Of a stretch of DNA of 64,000 bases, positions 37,050 through 48,300 are shown piece after piece. The stretch lies in NCBI GenBank assembly GCA_015680685.1, contig MNCI01010097.1:68439-132438 (forward strand), written 5' to 3'. A model generated the notes under the pieces. That model searched no databases, was not told the DNA's origin, and worked only from the letters and a program-made list of their open reading frames with translations. Source of the stretch: Gnetum montanum (Eukaryota; Streptophyta; Gnetopsida; Gnetales; Gnetaceae). The position numbers were made by a program, and so were the translations under genes. Every line of letters starts with the position of its first letter. Position 1 is the first letter of the stretch.

Positions 37050-37644
37050 TGATGGGATGCGATATCGCGTCGGTCGCGATATCACATCCCCCGCAATATC
37101 GCGTCTTCCCTACGATATCGCGTACGTCATATCGCAGTTCGCTGCAATGTCTATAAATAAGAAGCAGCTCTCCCTTGTTCATCATTAATTAGGAGTTAGA
37201 AGTAGCGAAGCTCTGGCAGTTTAACCACTCCAGAGATAGATTATTTTTTTCCCGTGTCTGCCCGCAATGTGGTGAATGTAATTGTATGACATTCTTTATT
37301 CGAGTGTGATGTACTTGGACATGCACATGNTCAAGGAATCAGTTTCTTATCTTACTTAGGCTAGATTAGATTTTCTTACCCTTTTCCTCCTAGCTTAGCT
37401 TAGTTAATATTATTTCCCACTACCTTCAGGAGTAGCGTTAGAATTAGGAACACATCATACACCTCACTCTGGACTAAACCATATGTGAAAAATATAAATA
37501 CTAGTCTAGGTGGAAAGATAGCGAACTGCGACCTAAGGTTAATGATCTAGGCGCCACAACTAGTCCATCTGCGGAGTTCGACCGGATCGCACGTGCTACG
37601 CTCGTTTTGTATGGTTGAGTGTAGGGGTACCTCACCACTCATCA
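37050..37644 (+). repeat. 5' LTR of element 1
   Basis: It begins TGATGGGATGCGATATCG and ends CTCACCACTCATCA. Compared with the 3' LTR it lacks 236 bp (equivalent to 44768-45003), replaced by a single N at 37330, so it is an assembly collapse. Restoring that length gives 830 bp against 861; the remaining 31 bp are exactly two palindrome units. Confidence 0.92.
37058..37159 (+). promoter_or_regulatory. Palindrome array plus TATA box in the 5' LTR
   Basis: Five copies of GATATC or a one-base variant start at 37061, 37078, 37095, 37114 and 37128 (spacing 17, 17, 19, 14), mostly flanked by CG (CGCGATATCGCG type). TATAAATA follows at 37152. The position is the U3 promoter. Array function is inferred from location and repetition. 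Confidence 0.8.
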
Positions 37645-37645
37645 T

Positions 37646-37663
37646 TGGCACCATCGCCGGGGA
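37646..37663 (+). other. Primer binding site, tRNA-Asp type (element 1)
   Basis: TGGCACCATCGCCGGGGA starts two bases after the LTR end. It matches the complement of the plant tRNA-Asp 3' end (TGGCGCCGTTGCCGGGGA) at 15 of 18 positions. This primer is typical of Athila/Tat elements. Confidence 0.85.
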
Positions 37664-37775
37664 TGGTGCTAGTTATCTAGATTAGTTATATCATACAAGG
37701 TCATTGTATAGAACTTAGCGATATATCTCTTAAAAAGAAGTAATTATAAAAAGTCACATAAATTCACACACAACA

Positions 37776-39488
37776 ATGCCTCTCCTACAAGAGCATGATA
37801 ATGCCACACTTAGTGAGGAAGTTCATTGGAGAACCAACGAACTATATGATAATGATGATTGGAGCATACAACCTGAAGTGGGAGTTTCTTATAAACATGA
37901 ACGAAAAAAACATCATCACAACACATGAAGGCATAACTTACAAGATGATGATGAACCCCCACTGGCAACTACAAACTTAATGCAAATACAAGAGGCTGTT
38001 CGAATCTCATGTAGGCATCGTAAAGAGAGCCGTCTACCCAGGCTCGATTTTTACAAATTTTCAAAATTTCTAGGAGGTTATGAATTAGATCCGCAATAAC
38101 ACTTACTAGCCTTCTATGATGCCTACACATGGAATAACATTGATAATGGGTGGCAGAAACTTAAGCTCTTTCCCATGACACTCGTTGACCAAGCTAAAGT
38201 ATGGTATAGATCATTAAAACCAAATTCGATACAACGCTGGTCAACAATGGCAGAAGTCTTTAACAAAAAATATCAAACCTATGCAAGAGTGTCAGCCTTG
38301 AGGAAACAAATCCAAGGATGGAAACAAGCAAAACGTGAACCCTTGGACATGGCCTTAGAAAGATATTGTGCACTGCTAAACAACTGTCCAGGCCATGGGT
38401 TTTCTAAGGAAAGGCTAATGTACCATATTATTGATGGGCTATGTAATGAAACAAGAGAGACCTTAGGAACGTATGCCCAAGGTTAACTATATGAACTACG
38501 AACCCATCAAGTCCAAGAGATTATTAAGCAAGTATCAAAAGAAGAAGGAGAAATAGCTACATGGGAGAGTGTTAAAAAACATCAACAAGACCAAAATTTC
38601 AATTTAACAAAGGTCCTTAATCATAACAAGGAGAAATTAACAAATCTCAAGGTGGAAAAATCATCTTTGTCAATACAACAATCATTAGAAGAAGTTGAGG
38701 CAAAGATCAATAAGATGTTGGAATGGATGTATCAAAAGTGTGGAGAATGTATCAACATCATTGGAGATAGAGTTTTGACAACCCAAGAAGTAGGACGAAA
38801 CATTAGACATTCGGAGAAAACAAATGAAGGGAATAAGTGCTCAACTACCAGCTATCCATATGAATGCAACATATGCCTGTACGATCACCCCAAAGGCCAA
38901 TGCCCAATATTGTTACATTTATATGAGCATTGGAGAAACATGTTACATCCAGAGTTCGTACAGAGATCCTGTGTTCGATCACAGTGGCAACCATCCCAGT
39001 CGTGGGGGAGACCACCCTTAGACTGGAGGCACCCTTCATATCATCCGAACCCAAATGCTTATCAAGTTCAACATCATTTTTCTCCAACTGGACCAATGCA
39101 CTTTGTCTCACCACACTACTATTCTCCACGATACTATCAACCCATGCCTCCAATGCAACCACCACCTTGTGCACCTTATATTCCTCCTAACTTTTAACAT
39201 TCTTATCCTTTCCCTCCTTCCACATCGCCACCAACTGCCCCTAACGTACCTGCACCACCGCAACCCATGAACAACACTTGTGCTATTGCTACTAATAGCA
39301 AAAAAAAAAGCCTCCTCAACTTCAAAAGCGTCCTTTCTTTAAACACGGCCATAGGAAGGGACAAGACAATTCTGAGGCCACTGCATCTTCCAACCCAACA
39401 CAAGTCCACCAATGTGGTGCATCCTTACCTTCGAACCTAACACCTCATGTAACTTCATCAGGGCCACCAACTAACACTCCAACAACCA
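37776..39488 (+). pseudogene. Element 1 gag, one frame broken by stops
   Basis: The ATG at 37776 opens a frame that continues to 39195 with in-frame stops (about 37926, 38097, 38484 and 39195), each explicable as a C-to-T change in CAA or CGA. The retrotransposon gag domain (about 38030-38480) contains KLFPMTLVDQAKVWYRSLKP, RWSTMAEVFNKKYQTYARV and QIQGWKQAKREPLD. A CX2CX3HX4C motif (CNICLYDHPKGQC) follows at about 38865-38905, the spacing seen in Athila-type gag. After a Pro-rich tail the frame shifts at a run of A near 39300, and KRPFFKHGHRKGQ continues into the assembly gap. The same features occur in element 2. Confidence 0.88.
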
Positions 39489-39969
39489 NNNNNNNNNNNN
39501 NNNNNNNNNNNNNNNNNNNNNNNNNNNNNNNNNNNNNNNNNNNNNNNNNNNNNNNNNNNNNNNNNNNNNNNNNNNNNNNNNNNNNNNNNNNNNNNNNNNN
39601 NNNNNNNNNNNNNNNNNNNNNNNNNNNNNNNNNNNNNNNNNNNNNNNNNNNNNNNNNNNNNNNNNNNNNNNNNNNNNNNNNNNNNNNNNNNNNNNNNNNN
39701 NNNNNNNNNNNNNNNNNNNNNNNNNNNNNNNNNNNNNNNNNNNNNNNNNNNNNNNNNNNNNNNNNNNNNNNNNNNNNNNNNNNNNNNNNNNNNNNNNNNN
39801 NNNNNNNNNNNNNNNNNNNNNNNNNNNNNNNNNNNNNNNNNNNNNNNNNNNNNNNNNNNNNNNNNNNNNNNNNNNNNNNNNNNNNNNNNNNNNNNNNNNN
39901 NNNNNNNNNNNNNNNNNNNNNNNNNNNNNNNNNNNNNNNNNNNNNNNNNNNNNNNNNNNNNNNNNNNNN
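39489..39969. other. Assembly gap (481 N)
   Basis: Unknown bases interrupt element 1 between the gag tail and its non-coding middle. In element 2 the equivalent place holds an aspartic protease. Reading frames that appear to cross the Ns on the minus strand are artefacts. Confidence 0.99.
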
Positions 39970-40939
39970 GCAACGTGGTTGTACTAAGATCCTTGTAGAT
40001 CTCATGAAATGGAAGTAAGAGTATTCAAAAGGGCACTCAAAAGTTAAACGTTGTTCTAGGGGATCCCACTGGAAAGACATGCACCCATGCCTAAAGGTTG
40101 GTGATTTCTCTAGATTTAGTATTCGAAAAAGAAAAAAAGAAGAAGAAGAAAAAGAGAAAAACAAGGTGCCACAAAACAAAAATCACTCCTCCCTTGCATA
40201 AAACGCCAAGTGATCGTAGGCCTTGTTGTTGTGGTACTCTCATAGTTATTCGCCATGGGATGAAACTATGCAATGTCACTGATTGAAGGATGGACTTGGT
40301 CCTGATCTTGGAATGATGGGTTAATAACACCTTAATCATGCTTTTCATGCAGGATTCACTGTGTCTTGGGTCAGTTACCTCATGTCTCAATCTCTACGAT
40401 CCCTTTCTATACTTCACCTCATCTCACTGTTCGTGTAATTGTAACTCATGTCCCATGTAGCATTGAATTTTCATCTCATTCCGGTGATATTTACATGTGT
40501 GTGTTTTGTGGAGTTAGTGCGGATTACATTTAACTCTTCTAGTGCCCACGGACACTTTAAGTGTGGTTACACAAGGGCATTATAGGTTGGAACCTGCTTT
40601 GGGGAGGACCCACTTGTGTCATTTTTTGTGATCTTCACTGATTCTCTATCTCAAACACACAATTTCTTACCCTCAGCTTAATTTTTCAATTGATTTTCTC
40701 TCCCTACCATTATTCCTCGAAATTTTAACGTTCCAATGTACCATTACATTCCCTTTTTTCATAACTGCAAAATTTTTCTTGCTATAGTTCACATCATTAT
40801 CATTAAGAGTGCCTCTCAAATAAATAAAATTACCCTAGAACATCTTAATACTTGCCAATGTCCTCAATATAAACCATTAATTTTAGGAAAAATCATTAAA
40901 AATTTGGTATTTTTCATGTGTCTCACATTAGTAGAGCTG
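39970..40939 (+). other. Non-coding middle of element 1
   Basis: No protein domain is seen. An A/G-rich stretch lies at 40125-40165. A segment near 40560-40615 (GGGCATTATAGG...TGCTTTGGGGAGGACCCAC) matches the minus strand of element 2 near 50145-50210, so this part is shared by both elements and gives a common landmark. Confidence 0.7.
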
Positions 40940-40940
40940 A

Positions 40941-41027
40941 GATATCACGTACATGATATCGCGTTCCACGTGATATCATGTACGTGATGCATCGTACGCG
41001 ATATCACGTCCTATTTACCTATAAATA
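40941..41027 (+). promoter_or_regulatory. Internal palindrome array plus TATA box
   Basis: GATATC copies start at 40941, 40955, 40972 and 41000, with a degenerate GATGCATC at 40986, giving spacing 14, 17, 14, 14. Flanks are ACGTGATATCACGT or CGCGATATCACG. TATAAATA follows at 41020. The layout copies the LTR promoter, yet sequence after the TATA box does not resemble LTR sequence. A reading frame begins about 470 bp downstream. I infer an internal promoter; a remnant of a distinct LTR subfamily is the alternative. Confidence 0.7.
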
Positions 41028-41496
41028 TGTATCCCTGCCACAACACTTAGCATCATTTTGCCATTTACGCGGGGGGAGTTTTTGAAATTTTTCTCTACGA
41101 CTTGCGATTGTGTGACCCTTACTTTTTCACTCATATCTCGCTCACTGGTGTTCCGATTTTAATTCCGTTTGAACCTGCTTGAACCCGGAGTGTTCAGTTT
41201 AGTCGTGGGGGAGAGACACTTGCCGAAAAGTGCCTAAATTTTTTGAAATTTATCATCGCCCAAAGGACATCAATTAAGATAATTAACACTAACACTTAGA
41301 AAAATTATGCCAAAAATCATATGACCTTAGGTACACCGGGGGATTAAAATGAAACCCACCTAAGACACAAGACCCATTATTACAATTTGTGGGCACGATC
41401 ACACGTTATAACATAAGATATTTAATTAAGGCAAGCAGTAATGTATAACTTGACTTTGAAAAAAACCTTACTAATGCTTGGCTCATGTGATTGTAG

Positions 41497-44286
41497 ATGG
41501 CCCTGAAATGTGCACAGCAGGAGGGTCTGGTTCAAGGTGGAGCGAAAAAACCTCGAAGAGGTGGAAGAAAAGTCCCTGCTGGATAGCATACAGAACAGGA
41601 GGTGCAATCATTCAGCATCCATCAAGAAGAAGCTTCTACCAGACGATCCGGGCAGGCAGAAGGAGGAGCTACTGCTTCGCCTGAACTGGGACAACAACTC
41701 ACGTTGCCCCTAGAGTGTGTTCAGGCTATCCATGAGAAGTCCACATTTGCTGCTGTGATTATGGAGCTAAACTTCGAATCTTTTGCAGAGTTCGCTCCTG
41801 AGGATGTTAGGGATCACCTCAAGGGGTCTCCCTTATGGCCTGTCCTCTCTGAATGCGGTGCTTGGTACTTAGGTGAAATGTACCCATTCTGGCACAATAA
41901 GGAGCAAGATACCATTGTAAATATTTGTGGTGTGATGGTAAACTTCTCTGCACAGGAAATTTCAGAAGTGTTAAACCTTCTGAATATAGGGCCTCATGTT
42001 GCTCGGTTATCAACCTGTTCAAACCCTGATGTGCGAAAGGATTGGTTAGAGAAGGCTTATGGTAGAGATAAAGCTTTTGGAGAATTGACAAAAAAAGAGA
42101 GAGTTTATTTCAAAATTAGAACCTATCACCTCTTCCCCACAAAAGGATTGAAAAGAATATCCACGTATGTAGCCAAGGGATGTGCAATGTTGATGGGAAA
42201 GTTTAACGCTAACCTTCCCCATCTATATTTGATGGAGATCCTCAGGCAATTTAAAGAATGGAAGTTAGGGAAGATGGCGCTGCCTTTTCCTTGCCTTATC
42301 AGAAAACTATGCCAATGGGCTGGTATTTGGGGATACACCAATGATGTCCTCTGAAAAGGCCAGAATGCTTCTTATGCTAAGCTACTAAAGGCACCAGCTC
42401 CAAGAAAGAGCACTCACGAAGAGCTGAGACCATATGACGAAGAAGAATAGATGACTGGATCACCTACAACTTAACTTGCAGGACCCAGTCAACCTCCAGC
42501 CATGGGTCCCAGCGAATAATAAGAAGCAATGCCTGGCATAGGTCAAGATCAGCCACCACCACCACAAGACTACAAACTGTCGATGAGCCATCTTCAGGCC
42601 ATCGCTAAGATGATTAGTTGGGGAAGTCATGATGACACAAGCCTCTTCTGCGTCTTTGACGATGACATTCAGCCTACAATTTTTCTTGATCGCACAAGGG
42701 GTGAAGTCTCAATTGAAATAGGAGGAGGGGAAAGAAGATGGTCACAACAGATCTTAGGAAACACGTCATCATTTCAAGTGTAGTTAGAGACTGGTGAAGG
42801 GGCCACTGTGATGGTCATGCAACACCAGGATGCTGTGGGAGCTGCTGAAGTGGTCGCTGACCACATCAAAGAATCCTTTAATGTACCTGTTATGCCACCA
42901 GCAGATCTCTCAGGAGCATGAGATGCTCAAACTCTTGTCGAAACCTCAATGACTCCTACGGAACATGAGGATGCACTTGAAAGATTGCTTCAAACAGGAC
43001 AAGTAATGATGTCTCTATTTGACATCCCTTAAGATGTCACAATAATTCAATCAGACCTCATTTCCACAAAGGGGAAGTTGGTCATATCTAAAGTAAGGGC
43101 AGAGCATGCTGAAGCTGAAGTGCAGAGACTACAAGAGTAGCTCGTAGCCTTACAAGTAGCACAATGGGATCCTTTGCAATTCGTTCCCACAGACCAACTA
43201 GACAACTTTAGAATGGAGGAACTCACAAAGTTGGTCGCAGAGAATAAGAAGGTGGTAGAAGAAAAGGAGACGGCCACTTGGGATGCCTCCATAGTAAGGG
43301 TGCAAACTCATGCACATATTAAGGCACTTAAGGCCTTAGAAGAAGAAAATAAGCAGTTGGTTGCAAATAACTTCCGGTTGACCTCTGTGGAGAAACAAAA
43401 GAATGTTCTTGATGAACACTTTCATTAGTTGTAAGAACAATTCATTCGGGTCAATCGAGATGTAAGCCATTTAGCTAGAGATAATAGAACCCTCTTAATG
43501 GAGGAGGTACGCACTATTCGCAAAAAATCAGCAATTGAGATAAGCGCATGGTAGAATGAGGCTAAACGACACGAGAAACTGAAGGAGCATTTTCGTGATC
43601 AGGTGGGGATGTATAAACAAATCCTAGAGAAGGAGATCCATATGGCCAAGGCTCAAATCAACACTATCAATGCTCAACACACTGATTAGAGGGCCATATT
43701 GGACACTTACGCCTTCGCCCACCAAGTGGAAATTAAAAATCGGGACCTGTAGATCAAGGACTTCATAGAATACATGGAGTTGGAAAACCTTAGATATGCC
43801 AACCTTGCCATGTTAATAGCAGGGTGACCAAGAATAGAGCTTGAGTAGCAGGTAGCTTCCACCCATCTCAAATATGAAGTAGAATTTACAGAACGCAAGA
43901 AGTTGGTTGAAAAATTGGATGTTGCAAATCTTGAACTTGCGGTGGTAAAAGAAAGCTACCAGGGACAAAAAGATGTTACAACTGACTTGACTCGATGGCT
44001 AACAGATCTGCATGAATACAAAGATAAAGCCAAGGCCTATGAAGAGGAACGACGGGTGTTCACGGCGTGGTATGTCAAAGGCAACCAGATGTTCTTGCAA
44101 CTACCCTGTCCGTGGGAGGTACCGACTCCATCAAACATTAGAATACTCACATGGATGACACAAGATCCTCAGATCGAAGAGGAGAAGCTCCAGGACATAC
44201 TCCAACGCCATCAAGATTCCAAGCCTGGAGCACATGAAAAAGGGAAAGCACCCATGGAGGATCCACAACCACAAGGAACTACATGA
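41497..44286 (+). pseudogene. Element 1 3' gene: plant-transposon-type domain plus long coiled coil
   Basis: From the ATG at 41497 one frame runs ~930 codons with no frameshift that I could find, but with about 17 in-frame stops (first at 41584). All but a possible TGG origin are explained by C-to-T in CAG, CAA or CGA. The N-terminus is basic (GGAKKPRRGGRK). Residues about 85-285 (41750-42350) resemble the putative plant transposon protein domain of Athila-type 3' ORFs: YPFWHNKEQDTIVNICGVMV, FSAQEISEVLNLLNIGP, RTYHLFPTKGLKRISTYVAK and NLPHLYLMEIL. A Pro/Gln-rich linker follows, then about 43030-44100 is rich in Glu, Lys and Leu with heptad character (coiled coil). The C-terminus is HEKGKAPMEDPQPQGTT. 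A splice-acceptor-like TGTGATTGTAG precedes the ATG, with CTTACTAAT upstream, so the transcript may have a spliced leader. Element 2 lacks this gene. Function is unknown. Confidence 0.75.
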
Positions 44287-44456
44287 GTTCCATTTTTTGT
44301 AGTTGTAGTATTTTTCTATGTTGTGTCTTCCCACACTACGGCATCATTTCATTTTTTGTTTTTCTAGTTAATAATTCCATACCTATCCACTGTGTAATCA
44401 ATGAAGCTTGTTCTCCTTGTAACTTGAGGATGAGTTTTTATTCAGTCGTGGTGGTA

Positions 44457-45317
44457 TGATGGGATGCGATATCACGTAGGTCGAGATATTGCGTACGCGA
44501 TATCGCATCGGTCGCGATATTGCATCCCCCGCGATATTGCATCTTCCCTACAATATCGCGTATACAATATCAAAGTCCACCACAATGTCTATAAATAAGA
44601 AGTGGCTGTCCCTTGTTCATAATTAATTAGGAGTTAGAAGTAGCGAAGCTCTGGCAGGTTGACCACTCCAGAGATAGATTATTTTTTTCCTGTGTCTGCC
44701 TACAGTGTGGTGAATGTAATTGTACGAAATTATTTATTCAAGTGTGACGTACTTGGACATGCACATGACTGGCAATAAAGATCGAGATTACTTCATCATT
44801 GCAGCAGTCACTTTGTTGTTTATTTATTTAATGTTATTTACTGTTTTCTCTCTCTCACCCTTAAACTCCTAGAACACAGAACGAGTACGACTTGATTACG
44901 AGCATTTAAGTGTGACTACTTGGTAGCCTAGTGGCGTACCTAGGATTTGCACTTGGTAATCCTAGTGGTAGTCGTGCACGAGGTCCAAGATGTGTACAGT
45001 TGATCAAGGAATCGGTTGCTCGTCGCACTTAGGCTAGATTAGACTTTCTTACCCTTTTCCTCCTAGCTTAGCTTAGTTAATATTATTTCCCACTGCCTTC
45101 AGGAGTAGCATTAGAATTAGGAACACATCATACACCTCACTCTGGACTAAACAATATGTGAAAAATATAAATACTAGTCTAGGTGGAAAGACAGCGAACT
45201 GCGACCTAAGGTTAACGATCTAGGTGCCACAACTAGTCCGTCTATGGAGTTCGACCAGATCGTGTGTGCTATGGTCATTTCGTATGGTTGAGTGTAGGGG
45301 TACCTCACCACTCATTA
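44457..45317 (+). repeat. 3' LTR of element 1
   Basis: It starts TGATGGGATGCGATATCACG after a GTCGTGGTGGTA tract and ends CTCACCACTCATTA (CA decayed to TA). It is followed by the target duplication GTCAC. It holds the 236 bp missing from the 5' LTR assembly. Confidence 0.92.
44466..44596 (+). promoter_or_regulatory. Palindrome array plus TATA box in the 3' LTR
   Basis: Seven GATATC-like units start at 44468, 44485, 44499, 44516, 44533, 44552 and 44566 (spacing 17, 14, 17, 17, 19, 14). The last five reproduce the spacing of the 5' LTR exactly. The two extra distal units add 31 bp. Several units are decayed to GATATT or AATATC. TATAAATA follows at about 44589. Confidence 0.8.
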
Positions 45318-45322
45318 GTCAC

Positions 45323-48300
45323 ATCTGTGATTGTGTGTAGCTACTAAAGAAATTAATTTTTGATGTCTAAAGTTTTTCTCCTTATTAGTATTTGATTGTT
45401 GATAACTCATATATCTTAGTGGAAAGATGATTGTTATTTTTAATATTTAATCACTGATAGTGATTTAATGCAATTCCATTATATCTATATGCATGATGTT
45501 GAATTATTAAGATGCACTACATAATACTTTCAGTTCCTAGAACATTCACTAATAATGTTATTTTTAATGCAACATAGCTTCAATAGGCTATTTGCCTATT
45601 AAAATTTGTCTTAATAGTGGTTAATATTATTCAAGTTCTATGTAATCCTGAATATGATAAAAGTTATAGGGACTAGCAAAAGGGATCTTCCACATGAGTA
45701 CATGAAGTTCTTGAAATGTAATTATTTCAAAATTTTTATAATTCACTTATCAATGAATTTTGTTAGGTTTATGTTATTCTAAATTTGAATTAAATTGCCA
45801 AATTGCAGCTATTACCATAGTATGTAAACATAATGTTTAAGGAATTTTGAAGTTGTAAGAAATATCTATAGAATTTATTATTGGATGAGAATGTAAGGCT
45901 ATTATGATAAGAATGTTGTTTACAATTTTAATGAATGGTTGACGTATTCCCACATAAGAAAATGAATATATTTATGACATGTATATATTAATATATATAT
46001 GCATCACCTGGTATTTAGCAAAGACTAGAATTTTACTCTCAATTCTATTTCAAGATATTAAAAGGCCATGATACAGGAAATCCTAAGTTCTTTAGCAGTT
46101 GATTAACTTTGGAAAAACTTATATCTATGGCATATGCTAAATGATATTTGTAGTGAACGTGGTCCATTGGTATTTTCAAATGAAACTTGATAATGAACAT
46201 TATCTATTAGGTGTTGCCCACTTTTGATGCAATTAGGCTGTAGTACATGATTTTTGTAATTTTATAAATCAATTACTAAGATATAGTCATTTATCTTTTC
46301 TATCTAGGTTGCATGTACTTATACTATACACCCAATTATTATTTGATTTTCATCCTTTTTATATTTTTATTTCATATATTTGGCTCAAAATTTTAACTTT
46401 CCTTTTACACTATAATCTCTTATAACTATTTGTCCTTGACTCAAGGGAAATGTTGTTTCTTTAATTGAAAAACTTGTTAGCTAATGCTTCATGAAATTCA
46501 TAGTGTTGCATTTTCTAGAATTTTTTCATTGTGATTAAGAGTTATCATAATAGATATATGCACTAACAAAATAATACATTAAATGCATGTTGATGCATAA
46601 TGTAGAGAACTCTCAAAACAAGTTTTTCATAATTTCAAAGGTTATAATTTTAAGTATAAAATTTAATGACATGGTTTATATGCATGGTTGAGGGTAATAT
46701 CACTTCAAGATAATTACTTTGTCAAAGATAATTATCTACAAAAACTAAGTTGTACCAAATGTCCATATATGTTAGGTTATGGGTTTTGCAAATCTAGTTT
46801 GTTATCCATGCCAATGATGTCACTTTTAGTTCTTCAAAAAAATAAACATTTTGATAGCTTGCAAGTCCAAGATTCCTCGCACTTCAATCTTAAGTGAGTC
46901 ATTGCGTAACACATTCTCTTGCAAGATTGGACATAAGAAATAAATATTCAATTTAAGATTATGTAACCTACATGTTCTCACATTATCTTCATCTTGGAAT
47001 CAAGATGCAATGACATACATGTTGTAGACTACATTGTTATGTTTGTCTTCATGATAGTGCTTATAGATTGTGATTTGCATGAACTTGCAAACATCAAGTT
47101 TTTGCTGCAATGACATGCATATCATTGGACATCACATTATGTTTTTGGATTTGAAGGTGTACTATTCGTATGATCATGCATTACAAACTTTTGGTCATTA
47201 TCCTAAACTGCTAGCCAAGTGTGATTCATATAGAGCAGTATTTAAAAAACTTTTTGCGATGTGTAGGTATTTGCACTATGAACTTTAGTGTACTATGTTG
47301 TTATGAAAGATACATGCAAAACAACATTTACACATGCTATCTAGGTTTAGGTTGTAATCACATGTAACTTACAAATCATTCTTACTAATTTTTTGGTTGT
47401 GAAGATACCACTTGCATATTCATGCATTGTAAAACTTGCACTCATTGTTGTTTACTACTAGAAAGATGCAGTTCACATATATTAGTAATATTTCTATGAC
47501 CTGCGATGCTCTGCGAATTACATGTCATTGTATAGTGAACTTTTAGGTTCTATCTAGAAGTGTGAGTAACATGCAAATTGTAGGTTGATGTAGTTTGGTA
47601 AACTATAATTGTTTATGAGTCACATGGTTCTTTCTTCTAAATATTTATAGATTTTAACATGATGAAATGAAATTGTATGATCTTGGTGCTCAAATAATTC
47701 AACATAGGACTGATGTTTTGTAGTTTAATGAACTAAAAGACTTATATTTATGACATTATTAATTAAAAAAATATTTAGGTCATATGCTTTTAGGAAGAGG
47801 AAGGAAGGTGTTGGAACCCTAAATCAGTGAAAAATAGGTACACTCCAAGATATATAATCTAATTAGAACTTTATATTCTCAGCATTGCCTATTTGAATCA
47901 AACCTGTGACCTGAAGCTTTCGAATCAATTGTCTTACCACTATGCAAGTGCTTTGTGAATTGCAAGTCATAGGTTAGATCCTAAAGAATATGTTGAGACA
48001 TAGGGGTATATTTGAAAATGTATTTAAGACATAACATTAGGTTGATAATGAACTATAAAGAATCCTATCACTATTATAAACAAGAAGGCTAAGTTTATTT
48101 AAAACTATAACAAGAATCAATTAAATGAATGAAAAAGGAAATAAAATAAAAAAGGATTAACAAAAAATATATGCATGTGTTAAAAATATTCATTTAAAAT
48201 AAAATGTCACATGTTTCAACCTTTACATACAAAATTATTAATAGTATGGACATCTAATCAAAAAAAGCAATTTAGAGTCAACTATGACTATATACATATG

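Larger units (their letters stand above)
37050..45317 (+). mobile_element. Athila-like gypsy element 1 with LTRs, gag and a 3' gene but no visible pol
   Basis: Both ends are supported. The LTRs (37050-37644 and 44457-45317) align end to end, and GTCAC occurs at 37045-37049 and 45318-45322 as a perfect target duplication. The order is LTR, tRNA-Asp-type primer site, gag, assembly gap, non-coding region, an internal array with TATA box, a long 3' reading frame, LTR. No RT or integrase motif was found. Only 481 unknown bases (gap size possibly arbitrary) could hide one. The gag zinc motif and primer type point to the Athila side of Ty3/gypsy. Confidence 0.9.

Noticed and set aside
37058-37135. 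Regularly spaced short palindromes could suggest a CRISPR array
   Set aside because: The repeat core is only 6-12 bp, spacers are 8-14 bp, the context is a plant LTR promoter, and no cas gene is present.
38845-39174. 109-residue minus-strand frame opposite the element 1 gag
   Set aside because: It is antisense to a recognised gag with conserved motifs and resembles no family.
40125-40165. A/G-rich tract as a polypurine tract of a nested element
   Set aside because: No LTR start follows, and element 2 has a comparable low-complexity tract within the same non-coding region.
39445-40179. Long minus-strand reading frames of 171 and 244 residues
   Set aside because: They cross the 481-base N gap and consist mostly of unknown residues.
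41497-44286. Reading the frame as an active gene using stop-codon readthrough or a changed genetic code
   Set aside because: TAG, TAA and TGA are all used, stops also riddle the gag frames nearby, and all fit C-to-T decay. A pseudogene is the simpler reading.
46688-47288. Two small reading frames in the spacer between the large elements
   Set aside because: Length is as expected by chance in AT-rich DNA, and there are no homologous motifs.
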